A stretch of 30,460 bases of DNA, from contig SFNY01000053.1 in NCBI GenBank assembly GCA_004554085.1, forward strand, positions 1 to 30,460, in the 5' to 3' direction. This document shows, piece after piece, positions 15,457-22,171 of the stretch. Position numbers and translations under genes: made by a program. The notes beneath the pieces were generated by a model. It saw nothing but the letters and a program-made list of their open reading frames with translations. It had not been told where the DNA came from and searched no databases. The DNA comes from Clostridiales bacterium (GTDB lineage: Bacteria; Bacillota; Clostridia; Christensenellales; Aristaeellaceae). How positions within the stretch are numbered: the first letter of the stretch is position 1; the number at the start of each line of letters is the position of its first letter.

Positions 15457-16029
15457 TCAGTCCTCCTCGGTGTAAGCGGCGCGGTTGCCGCCGATGAGCC
15501 GCGGGCGGGTGCGCGCGGCGGTCACGATGGCGCTGCCCACGCGGTTATGCTGAAGCCGGATGGGCACCGCCACGGCGCGCAGGTGCATGCCGATCATCGT
15601 AAGGCCCACGTCGAGGCCCGCGTCGGCCTGAATCGCTTCCACCAGCACCGGATTCTGCATGCGCTTCCACGCGGCGGTGGCCAGCGATCCTCCGGCCTTC
15701 GGGCGGGGAACGGCGCACACGATATTATAGCCGCGCTTTTCGGCCTCGTCGCGCTCCATCACCAGCGAACGGTTCAGGTGCTCGCAGCACTGGAAGGCGG
15801 GGGAGAAGCCGCGTTCGGCGGAAAGATCAAGGATCGCGCTGGCGACGGCCTCGCCGTAGACGTAGGTGCTCATGTGGCCGATGCTCCCGCCCGCGATCTC
15901 GCTGGAGGAGCCTCCCACCACCAGCAGGCGCACCGGATTAAAGTGCTCCCGGTTTTCGTCGAGCAGCTCCTGCGCCGCATCGCGAGCCTGGGCATAGATT
16001 TCGTCATAGGAATAGGTAGTTTCGCTCAT
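15457..16029 (-). CDS. ywlG: YwlG/DUF436 family protein
   Basis: The protein of about 190 residues matches the conserved Firmicutes family TIGR01440/UPF0340 (B. subtilis YwlG). The family pattern is seen in LLVVGGSSSEIAGGSIGHMST (about residues 34-54), FQCCEHLNRSLVMER and DVGLTMIGMHLRAVAVP. Its biochemical function is unknown. ATG 16029 lies 9 nt after GGAGG; an ATG at 16035 overlapping the upstream stop as ATGA lies only 3 nt after it and is less likely. It is tightly linked to the upstream rRNA/tRNA methyltransferase gene and followed 53 nt later by the heparinase-like gene. Confidence 0.9.
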   Translation of the reverse strand: MSETTYSYDEIYAQARDAAQELLDENREHFNPVRLLVVGGSSSEIAGGSIGHMSTYVYGEAVASAILDLSAERGFSPAFQCCEHLNRSLVMERDEAEKRGYNIVCAVPRPKAGGSLATAAWKRMQNPVLVEAIQADAGLDVGLTMIGMHLRAVAVPIRLQHNRVGSAIVTAARTRPRLIGGNRAAYTEED

Positions 16030-16031
16030 TT

Positions 16032-16760
16032 TCATTCGCCTCCATGCAGGAATACATAGCTGCCCACCGAGACAGCCACCGCCAGATTCAGCGAATCGAT
16101 CTCGCTGCTCTGGGGAATCATGACGCTCTGGCCCAGCTGGGCAAACTCCGGGGGAAGCCCGGTCTGCTCGTTGCCGAACACCAGCGAAAAGGGCGGCTTT
16201 GCGCCGCGCGCGGCCTCGTTCAGCGGTATCGCGCCGTCCAGCATGAAGGGGAACAGCGGCCGATCCGGATGGGCCGCGCGGTAGTCGTCAAAGCGATCGT
16301 AGGTGTGCACGCGCAGCTTGTAGAACGCGCCCATGGACGCGCGCAGCGCGTGGGGCTCGAACACGTCCACGCAGGGCCGGATCAGCGCCACGTCCCGGAT
16401 GCCGAAGCCCAGCAGCGAGCGCATGGCGGTACCCAGGTTGCCGCTGTCGGAGATCTGGCAGAGCACCGCGTGGCAGGCGGCGGGATCGAGGTCGGAATCG
16501 AACTTTTCGAACACCAGCGCCGCATAGCAGTTGTCCTTCCTGGATTCCCTCCGCAGCACGCGCTCGGCCATCTCCTCGCGCACGCCCCGCACCGCGCATA
16601 GCTCGCGCAGCTTGACCACGCCCTCGTTCTTCAGGCCGTCGGGGTGCAGCAGCAGCCGCAGCGCCCGCTGGGGCTGGGCCTCCATCAGCATCAGGGCGGG
16701 AAATACGCCCAGGGCGTAGCTGTAATCAAGTTTTCTGGAATAGGGCTCCAGTTTCGGCAT
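16032..16760 (-). CDS. TrmH/SpoU-family RNA 2'-O-ribose methyltransferase
   Basis: The 242-residue protein has the SPOUT knot motifs in order: SDSGNLGTAMRSLLGFGI (motif 1), SLVFGNEQTGLP (motif 2) and IPQSSEIDSLNLAVAVSV (motif 3). These bind S-adenosylmethionine and place the methyl group on a ribose of tRNA or rRNA. The N-terminal 90 residues resemble the substrate-binding domain of TrmH-type enzymes but are divergent. The frame stays open far upstream through the hairpin array, but ATG 16760 with GAGGTGAT at good spacing begins a sensible protein. The target nucleotide is unknown. It overlaps or abuts ywlG. Confidence 0.9.
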   Translation of the reverse strand: MPKLEPYSRKLDYSYALGVFPALMLMEAQPQRALRLLLHPDGLKNEGVVKLRELCAVRGVREEMAERVLRRESRKDNCYAALVFEKFDSDLDPAACHAVLCQISDSGNLGTAMRSLLGFGIRDVALIRPCVDVFEPHALRASMGAFYKLRVHTYDRFDDYRAAHPDRPLFPFMLDGAIPLNEAARGAKPPFSLVFGNEQTGLPPEFAQLGQSVMIPQSSEIDSLNLAVAVSVGSYVFLHGGE

Positions 16761-16989
16761 AGAATCACCTCGGAAAGATGTGGAAACCGGCGGCGATGCC
16801 GTAGGCTTTCCTGAAGAATTGTGGGCGGCGGCGTGTACGTCGCCCACGGGGCTGATTTTGCTTGATGCACCGGCCGCACTGCAATGTATTGCAGCGGTCG
16901 GCAGCACCGGACTGGAATCCGCAGGATTCGTCCGGGCTGGTCGCGGCTCTTTCAGAGACGCGACTGCTACAGAAAAATCGCTTCCTTGC

Positions 16990-17030
16990 AGTTTTTGCGG
17001 CCGGAATTGCTTGCAATTCAAGCAAAAACT
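16990..17030 (-). repeat. Two-level hairpin block, copy 2 of array
   Basis: Read on the minus strand, this is the counterpart of 75-115: outer stem AGTTTTTGC/GCAAAAACT around GAATTGC/GCAATTC. Compared with copy 1, one outer base pair is swapped on both sides (A-T to T-A), so pairing is kept. Confidence 0.85.
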
Positions 17031-17143
17031 GGAAAGCAGTCGTGCCACTGCCTTTGGCAGGCACGACCAGCCGACGCGGAACCTTTGGTTCCCAGCGTCG
17101 CGCTGCCGAAACCTGCGCGCAAGCGCTACGGTTTCGGTGCGTT

Positions 17144-17184
17144 GAGGGGGTGGCAGTGGCGGGGGAGATACTCCCCCGTCCACC
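17144..17184 (-). repeat. 41-bp conserved block, copy 2 of array
   Basis: Identical on the minus strand to 33-73. It begins only 4 nt beyond the stop codon of the hydrolase gene, so it lies in that gene's 3' untranslated region. Confidence 0.9.
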
Positions 17185-17188
17185 ATCA

Positions 17189-18022
17189 TTATTGCGCGTT
17201 GTACCGGATCCAGCCCCGCAGGTAGTCCCGCAGCGCCTTGCTGTGGGTCTCCATGGGAAAGTGTCCGGCGGATTTGAGCACGTGCTGCTCCGCGCCGGAG
17301 AGATATCCGGCGATCAGCGCGCGCTCTGCGTCGGTGAGGGTCGCGTCGCGTCCGCCCAGAATCACCATCGCGGGGCAAAAGCCTAAGCCGCACTCCGGAG
17401 CGGTGCGGGAGGCCTTGAGCATGTTGAGGAAGCTCTCCCGCGCGCCGGGGCGCAAGAGCGGTGCGCGCATGCGATCCACGATGTAGTCGTCCATGGGATA
17501 GCCGGCGCATTTTTCGATCATGCGGCGGAAGGCGTCCTTCTGGAGCACCGTGTCGCGGAACCAGCGCACGGGCGGCGTGCCCTCCGGCGGCTGGGGTGCG
17601 GTCAGCAGCGGCGAGATGTGCACCTGGGACTTGACGCTGTCCGGGTAGAGGGCCGCCATCTCCAGAACCGTGGCGCAGGCGCTGCCGTGACCGATCAGGT
17701 GCCACATGGAGTCCGGCGCGTCGCTCTGGCGGTCGATCTCGTCCAGCACGCCCCAGAGCATGTTGGCGCGCATCACCCCGTCCTGGGGAACGTCCCGGCT
17801 GCAATCGCTGCGACCGAAGCCGGGCAGGTCGATGCAGACTGTCAGACACCCCAGCTGCGTAAGCTCCGGCACCACCTTGCGCCAGTGAAACGTGCTGATC
17901 AGCGGCGAGGACAGGAGCATCACGCGCTCGACGGGCCTGTCCTCGGGCGCGCAGACGCGAAAGTGCACGCGAATCCCGCGGAAGGATAGATACTGACTTT
18001 CCTCGGCCACTGACGCGCACAC
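17189..18022 (-). CDS. Alpha/beta-hydrolase fold protein with nucleophile elbow altered
   Basis: The 277-residue protein has the alpha/beta-hydrolase layout: a first strand region ending SSPLISTFHWRKVVPEL, the conserved IDLPGFGRSD (residues about 64-73), the elbow segment HLIGHGSACATVLEMAALYPD (108-128), an acid-site region ILGGRDATL and a final SAGHFP histidine. Family members normally read GHSxG at the elbow; here it is G-H-G-S-A, with Gly113 at the nucleophile place and a serine one position later. Classical Ser-His-Asp catalysis is therefore doubtful. The start is GTG at 18022 with AGGTGAG close upstream; a GTG four codons later is possible. The substrate is unknown. It heads a minus-strand series, but the hairpin array separates it from the next gene. 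Confidence 0.85.
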   Translation of the reverse strand: MCASVAEESQYLSFRGIRVHFRVCAPEDRPVERVMLLSSPLISTFHWRKVVPELTQLGCLTVCIDLPGFGRSDCSRDVPQDGVMRANMLWGVLDEIDRQSDAPDSMWHLIGHGSACATVLEMAALYPDSVKSQVHISPLLTAPQPPEGTPPVRWFRDTVLQKDAFRRMIEKCAGYPMDDYIVDRMRAPLLRPGARESFLNMLKASRTAPECGLGFCPAMVILGGRDATLTDAERALIAGYLSGAEQHVLKSAGHFPMETHSKALRDYLRGWIRYNAQ

Positions 18023-18049
18023 CTCACCTATTCTAAGAATATTGACATT

Positions 18050-18078
18050 ATTTTATCATATACCGCCGGGTTTGGCAA
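18050..18078 (-). promoter_or_regulatory. Promoter of the alpha/beta-hydrolase gene
   Basis: On the minus strand TTGCCA (18078-18073), a 17-nt spacer and TAAAAT (18055-18050) lie about 30 nt upstream of the GTG start. Confidence 0.65.
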
Positions 18079-18127
18079 CGAAAACCGCGTTTTTACAGCG
18101 CGAACAGAAAGCTCAACATAAAATATC

Positions 18128-18156
18128 TTGCAGGAATGGGGAAACTATTGTATAAT
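18128..18156 (+). promoter_or_regulatory. Promoter upstream of murA
   Basis: TTGCAG (18128-18133), a 17-nt spacer and TATAAT (18151-18156) form a good promoter. The TATAAT is the first bases of repeat unit A. A second TATAAT (18224-18229) opens unit B but has no clear -35 box. Transcription from here would give a leader of over 250 nt before murA. Confidence 0.7.
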
Positions 18157-18264
18157 GATCGTCAGCGTGTTGGCTTCGCAGCCCGCCGACCCGGCGAAGC
18201 CTGCGGCTTGCCTAATCAGACTGTATAATGATTGTCGGCGTGCTGGCTGCGGCTTGCCGAATCA
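18149..18264 (+). repeat. Tandem repeat with TATAAT boxes, related to 3775-3885
   Basis: Unit A (18149-18218, 70 bp) and unit B (18222-18264, 43 bp) both start TGTATAATGAT and end GCGGCTTGCC(T/G)AATCA. B lacks 27 bp from the middle of A, which in A form most of a hairpin GGCTTCGC/GCGAAGCC. Reverse-complemented, the ends match the GATTCGGCAAG repeats at 3775-3885. The gap between the hydrolase and murA (18023-18423) holds these repeats, two promoters and leader hairpins but no gene. Confidence 0.8.
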
Positions 18265-18277
18265 TATAAAAAAGCGG

Positions 18278-18305
18278 AACGACGTTATTATCGGCGTTGT
18301 TTTTT
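18278..18305 (+). terminator. Terminator-like hairpin in the murA leader
   Basis: AACGACG (18278-18284) pairs with CGGCGTT (18292-18298) with one mismatch and is followed by GTTTTTT. It lies between the promoter-bearing repeats and murA. A second stem GCGTCCG/CGGACGC (18307-18330) follows. It could attenuate readthrough into murA; this is inference. Confidence 0.5.
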
Positions 18306-18423
18306 CGCGTCCGGCATGCATTGCGGACGCTTTGTATGCGTATATGTGCAGAGACTGCCCTTTGCAAATCTGCCCAGCGCATGAACGATGAAAGGGGCCG
18401 GCCTGCGCCGGATGGATGAGGAT

Positions 18424-19695
18424 ATGAAGGAAAAGCTGCGAATTTACGGCAACGAACGCCTGGAGGGCGAGGTCGCGGTCAGCGGCGGCAAGAACGCTGC
18501 GGTGGCCATCATCCCGGCGGCGCTGCTGGCGGATTCCCCCTCGACGATCGAAAATATCCCGGATATCAACGACGTTCATGTCATCATCGAGATGCTCAAG
18601 TGGCTGGGCGCGAGCGTGGATTTCCGAAACAACACCCTCTGGGTGGATCCCCGCACCGTGGACAAATTCAACCCGCCCTATGAGCTGGCGGGCAAGATGC
18701 GCGCTTCCTATTATCTGGCTCCGGTACTGCTGGGGCTGTTCCACCGGGCGGAGGTTCCGCTGCCGGGCGGCTGCGACATCGGAGCGCGCCCCATCGACCA
18801 GACCATCAAGGGCATGTGCACCCTGGGCGCAAAGGTGGAGACCCTGGGCGGCGTGCTGGTCGCCACTGCCGACGAGATGCGGGGCGGCGACATCTTCCTG
18901 GACATGCCCAGCGTGGGCGCGACGGTCAATTCCATGCTGACGGCGGTCTCCGCAAGCGGCCTGACCTGCATACATAACGCGGCCAAGGAGCCGCATATCG
19001 TGGATCTGGCCAATTTCCTGTCCAGCATGGGCGCGTACGTCAAGGGCGCGGGCACCGACGTGATCCGCATTCGCGGCGGACGGCAGCTCCACGGCGCGAA
19101 CTACACCGTGGTTCCCGATCAGATCGAAACCGGCACGCTGATGATCGCCGCGGCTGCGGCGGGCGACGACGTGCTCATCACCGGCGCGATTCCCACCCAC
19201 ATGGAGTCGCTGTCGGCAAAGTTGCTGGAGATGGGCGTGAACGTGACCAGCGAGGACGACTGGATCCGCGTGCGCTCCAATCGTGTGTTCCGGGCGGTGA
19301 ACGTCAAGACCCAGGGCTATCCGGGCTTTCCCACGGATTTGCAGCAGCCGCTGTCGGCGCTCTTAACCGTGGCCAACGGCACCAGCATCGTCACCGAGAC
19401 CATCTTTGAGGCGCGCTTCCGCTTCCTGGACGAGCTGCGCAAGATGGGCGCGAACGTGCGCACCATCGAATCCAGCGCCATCATCACCGGCGTGAACCAT
19501 CTGGTGGGCTCCCGCGTGAACGCCACCGACCTGCGCGCGGGCGCGGCGATGGTGATCGCGGGCCTGATGGCCGAGGGCGTGACCGAGATCGGCGGCGTGA
19601 GCTACATCCTGCGCGGCTACGAGCGCATCGATGAGAAGCTGAAGATGCTGGGCGCGCACATCGAGCGCATTTCCTACGAGGATCCGGCGTTTTAA
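18424..19695 (+). CDS. murA: UDP-N-acetylglucosamine 1-carboxyvinyltransferase
   Basis: MurA transfers enolpyruvyl from phosphoenolpyruvate to UDP-GlcNAc, the first committed step of peptidoglycan synthesis in the cytoplasm, and is the fosfomycin target. The ORF gives about 423 residues, the normal length. It starts LRIYGNERLEGEVAVSGGKNAAV, with the conserved KN pair for UDP-GlcNAc. The catalytic loop is PLPGGCDIGARPID, retaining the cysteine that fosfomycin modifies, and TDLQQPLSALL and NATDLRAGAAMVIAGL follow. ATG 18424 starts the canonical protein; upstream in-frame ATGs at 18388 and 18412 would add up to 12 residues and have no better ribosome site. Many Firmicutes have two murA copies; which paralogue this is cannot be told here. 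Confidence 0.95.
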   Translation: MKEKLRIYGNERLEGEVAVSGGKNAAVAIIPAALLADSPSTIENIPDINDVHVIIEMLKWLGASVDFRNNTLWVDPRTVDKFNPPYELAGKMRASYYLAPVLLGLFHRAEVPLPGGCDIGARPIDQTIKGMCTLGAKVETLGGVLVATADEMRGGDIFLDMPSVGATVNSMLTAVSASGLTCIHNAAKEPHIVDLANFLSSMGAYVKGAGTDVIRIRGGRQLHGANYTVVPDQIETGTLMIAAAAAGDDVLITGAIPTHMESLSAKLLEMGVNVTSEDDWIRVRSNRVFRAVNVKTQGYPGFPTDLQQPLSALLTVANGTSIVTETIFEARFRFLDELRKMGANVRTIESSAIITGVNHLVGSRVNATDLRAGAAMVIAGLMAEGVTEIGGVSYILRGYERIDEKLKMLGAHIERISYEDPAF

Positions 19696-19751
19696 GGGCG
19701 TTTCGCGCCAGAATATAACACAAACCGACCATGAAACCCCAATTTTATTGG

Positions 19752-19780
19752 TTGTAATTGGAGCCGATGCGTGTTATAAT
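19752..19780 (+). promoter_or_regulatory. Promoter of the rimP-nusA-infB operon
   Basis: TTGTAA (19752-19757), a 17-nt spacer and TATAAT (19775-19780) preceded by TGT (extended -10) form a strong promoter. The predicted leader before rimP is about 145 nt. Confidence 0.82.
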
Positions 19781-19808
19781 AGACGAGGAATAGAAAAGGG
19801 CAATCACG

Positions 19809-19835
19809 ACCGCCGAGCTTCGGCGGTGTGTTTTT
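19809..19835 (+). terminator. Terminator-like hairpin in the rimP operon leader
   Basis: ACCGCCG/CGGCGGT (19809-19815 with 19821-19827), extendable by one A-T pair, is followed by GTGTTTTT. It sits about 25 nt downstream of the predicted transcript start, so it may be an attenuator. It could also serve as the murA terminator 110 nt past that stop. A second stem with ACGCAAA/TTTGCGT (19867-19895) follows. Confidence 0.65.
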
Positions 19836-19933
19836 AGGCCCCGATTGAGAGGTTTTTGCACGAAAGGACAGACGCAAAGACCTGTTTTGCGTGTCAGCAA
19901 CGAAGAATTTGTCATGGAAGCGGAGGAATCGCC

Positions 19934-20428
19934 GTGCCGAAGAAAGCAATGTCCGTCCGGGAAGCGGAAAAAATCGCCCAGCAGATCGCGGATGAGCAGA
20001 ATGTGGAGCTGGTGGACGTGGAGCTGGTCAAGGAGCCGACGGGACACTTTCTGCGCTTCTATATTGAAAAGCCGGACGGCGTCTCGCTGAACGAGCTGGA
20101 GACCTACCACCGCCGGATTCAGCCGCTGGTGGAGAATGTGGAGTACGACTTCATGGAGGTTTCCTCCCCGGGCGCGGACCGTCCGCTCAAGACCGAGCGG
20201 GACTTCGCGCGGGCCGAGGGCATGGAGGTCGAGCTCAAGACCTATCGCCCGGTGAACGGCGCCAAGCAGTTCCTCGGCGATCTGGTCGGCCTGAAGGACG
20301 GCGTGATCTCCATCATCACGGAGAGCGGCGAGACCCTCTCCTTTGAGAAGAAGGACGTGGCCATCGTTCGCCCGGTCATCGAATTCAGTGAAGAGGATCT
20401 CAAGGACGACGTTCCTGTGGGATCGTAA
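19934..20428 (+). CDS. rimP: Ribosome maturation factor RimP
   Basis: The 164-residue protein matches RimP, which helps mature the 30S subunit. The N-terminal alpha/beta domain has VELVDVELVKEPTGHFLRFYIEKPDGVSL, the conserved hinge is MEVSSPGADRPLKTERDF (about residues 74-91), and an SH3-like C-terminal domain follows (FLGDLVGLKDGVISI). The GTG at 19934 with GCGGAGGAA at ideal spacing is the start; an earlier in-frame TTG at 19856 would add 26 residues unlike any RimP. First gene of the operon, 24 nt before nusA, the usual bacterial order. Confidence 0.95.
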   Translation: MPKKAMSVREAEKIAQQIADEQNVELVDVELVKEPTGHFLRFYIEKPDGVSLNELETYHRRIQPLVENVEYDFMEVSSPGADRPLKTERDFARAEGMEVELKTYRPVNGAKQFLGDLVGLKDGVISIITESGETLSFEKKDVAIVRPVIEFSEEDLKDDVPVGS

Positions 20429-20452
20429 GATAAGAATCAGGAGGAAACCCAA

Positions 20453-21562
20453 ATGGCAAACGGTGGAATTGATTCCGTTGAATTCTTCAGCGCCCTCGAC
20501 GCGATGGCGAAGGAACGCAGGATCAACAAGGAGGTCCTGTACTCCGCAATCGAATCCGCGCTGATTTCCGCATATAAAAAGAACTTCGGCAAGACCGCCA
20601 ACGTGCGCGCCGTCATCGATCCCCAGAAGGGCCAGGTGGAGGTGTACTCCCGCAAGATGGTGGTCGAGGAGGTCAACGATCCCCAGTGCGAGATGTCCCT
20701 GGCCGACGCGAGGGAAATTCGCCCCCAGTACGAGCTGGGTGACCTGGTGGAGGTTCCCGTAACGCCCCGCAACTTCGGCCGCATCGCCGCCCAGACGGGC
20801 AAGCAGGTGGTCGTGCAGCATCTGCGCGAGGCGGAGCGCGGCGTGATCTACGACGAGTACAGCCAGAAGGAGAACGAGATCCTCACGGCCATCGTGCAGC
20901 ACATCGAAAACAAGCAGGTTTTCGTGGAGCTGGGCCGCGTGGAGGGCGTGCTCGAGCCCTCCCAGCAGATGCCCACCGAGGAGCTGAACATCAACGACCG
21001 CATCAAGGTCTACGTGCTGGAGGTCTCCCGCATGGGCCGCGGCCCGCAGGTGTTCGTCAGCCGCACCCATCCGGGCCTGGTCAAGCGCCTGTTCGAGATC
21101 GAGGTTCCCGAGATCGTCACCGGCGTGGTTCAGATCAAGTCCATTGCCCGCGAGGCCGGCTTCCGCACCAAGATGGCTGTCTATTCCACCGATCCGATGA
21201 TCGACGCCGTGGGTTCCTGCGTCGGTCCCAGGGGCATGCGCGTGGAGAACGTGGTCAACGAGCTCAAGACCGAGAAGATCGACATCGTGAAGTGGTCCTC
21301 CGATCCGGCCGAGTACATCGCCAACGCGCTGAATCCGGCGCGCGTCATCTCCGTGTTCGTCTCCGAGACGGAGAAGGCCGCCCGGGTCATCGTGCCGGAC
21401 AACCAGCTGAGCCTGGCCATCGGCAAGGAGGGCCAGAACGCCCGCCTGGCCGCCAAGCTCACCGGCTGGAAGATCGACATCAAGAGCCAGAGCCAGATGG
21501 AGGCGCTGGCCGAGGAGCAGGCTGCGCTGGATGCAGAGGCGGAAGCGGAGGGTGAGGCCTGA
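20453..21562 (+). CDS. nusA: Transcription termination/antitermination factor NusA
   Basis: The 369-residue protein binds RNA polymerase and RNA to modulate pausing, termination and antitermination. The N-terminal polymerase-binding domain covers 1-125 (FFSALDAMAKERRINKEVLY), the S1 domain about 130-200, and two KH domains about 205-345 (AVGSCVGPRGMRVENVVNEL, then VIVPDNQLSLAIGKEGQNAR). It lacks the acidic C-terminal repeats of E. coli NusA, as is usual in Firmicutes, and ends in a short Glu/Ala-rich tail. AGGAGG lies 8 nt before the ATG. The stop overlaps the start of the next gene by one base (TGATG). Confidence 0.97.
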   Translation: MANGGIDSVEFFSALDAMAKERRINKEVLYSAIESALISAYKKNFGKTANVRAVIDPQKGQVEVYSRKMVVEEVNDPQCEMSLADAREIRPQYELGDLVEVPVTPRNFGRIAAQTGKQVVVQHLREAERGVIYDEYSQKENEILTAIVQHIENKQVFVELGRVEGVLEPSQQMPTEELNINDRIKVYVLEVSRMGRGPQVFVSRTHPGLVKRLFEIEVPEIVTGVVQIKSIAREAGFRTKMAVYSTDPMIDAVGSCVGPRGMRVENVVNELKTEKIDIVKWSSDPAEYIANALNPARVISVFVSETEKAARVIVPDNQLSLAIGKEGQNARLAAKLTGWKIDIKSQSQMEALAEEQAALDAEAEAEGEA

Positions 21563-21843
21563 TGCCCGTCAAGCCGCGCAAGATTCCGATGCGCATGTGC
21601 GTCGGATGCCGCGAGATGAAGCCGAAGGCGAGCCTGCTGCGGGTGGTGAAGCCCCAGGACGGCGACGCGCACATCGACTTCGGCGGCAGGGCGCCGGGAC
21701 GCGGCGCCTACGTCTGCAACAGCATCGAGTGCCTGAAGAAGGCGGAAAAGACCCGCGCGCTGGATCGCGCCCTCGATGCTAAGATCGAGGAAAATGTGTT
21801 CCGCCAGCTGGAGGCCCAGATTGAGGGCGGAAACGCGCAATGA
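21562..21843 (+). CDS. rnpM: YlxR family RNA-binding protein (RnpM)
   Basis: The 93-residue protein has the YlxR signature: MCVGCREMKPKASLLRVV near the N-terminus and GRGAYVCNSIECLKKA (about residues 46-61). In Firmicutes this protein (YlxR, renamed RnpM) binds the RNase P RNA and modulates the enzyme. It always sits between nusA and the L7Ae-like gene, as here. It overlaps nusA by one base and the next gene by an ATGA overlap, so the three genes are translationally linked. Confidence 0.93.
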   Translation: MPVKPRKIPMRMCVGCREMKPKASLLRVVKPQDGDAHIDFGGRAPGRGAYVCNSIECLKKAEKTRALDRALDAKIEENVFRQLEAQIEGGNAQ

Positions 21844-22142
21844 ACCGGATGCTGAACATGCTGGGCCTGTGCATGCGCGCGGGCCGGATCATCAGCGGGG
21901 AGAAGGCCTGCGTGCAGGCCGTGCGCGCGGGCGGGGCCTGCGCCGTGGTGCTGGATCGCGCCGCCGCGAAGAACGCGGTCAAGGCCGTGACCGATTCCTG
22001 CGCGCACTATGAGGTGCCGCTGATCTACGCGCCCGAACATGAATTGGGCGACGCAATTGGGAAACCCGGCCGCATGGTTGCGGCGATTACCGATCCGTCC
22101 ATGGCGGATCGCATACTGGAGCTCGCAAACGCCGAGCGATGA
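21840..22142 (+). CDS. ylxQ: L7Ae-family RNA-binding protein YlxQ
   Basis: The 100-residue protein matches the L7Ae/L30e/S12e/Gadd45 fold: MLGLCMRAGRIISGEKACVQAVRAG, then VVLDRAAAKNAVKAV and PLIYAPEHELGDAIGKPGRMVAAI. L7Ae proteins bind kink-turn RNA; the YlxQ branch's exact role is not settled. It starts in an ATGA overlap with rnpM and precedes infB by 29 nt. Confidence 0.92.
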   Translation: MNRMLNMLGLCMRAGRIISGEKACVQAVRAGGACAVVLDRAAAKNAVKAVTDSCAHYEVPLIYAPEHELGDAIGKPGRMVAAITDPSMADRILELANAER

Positions 22143-22171
22143 TTGATTACTATCGGGGGTGCATTTAGGGA

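Larger units (their letters stand above)
16770..17188. repeat. Array of nested hairpins, copy 2
   Basis: This 420-bp gap between the hydrolase and methyltransferase genes is filled with inverted repeats, each often holding a smaller one. Examples are CCGAAACC/GGTTTCGG near 17108-17140, GGAACC/GGTTCC inside GACGC/GCGTC near 17075-17100, GTCGTGCC/GGCACGAC near 17040-17068, and CCGGAC/GTCCGG enclosing GAATCC/GGATTC near 16910-16940. Read on the minus strand it shares two blocks with copy 1 (1-311). Here 113 bp of extra hairpins separate the blocks; in copy 1 a single base does. No T-run marks a simple terminator, and no promoter is obvious. I see no gene in it. Confidence 0.8.

Noticed and set aside
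14216..15475. A 419-codon plus-strand frame opposite the heparinase-like gene, considered as the true gene in place of a frameshifted one
   Set aside because: Its product is Gln/Gly/Ala-rich without a family, while the two minus-strand frames together give a coherent heparinase-like protein of expected length.
16761..18020. A long N-terminal extension of the SpoU methyltransferase reading through the hairpin array
   Set aside because: The extension is palindromic repeat sequence and then a different frame of the hydrolase gene; ATG 16760 with its own ribosome site begins the recognisable protein.
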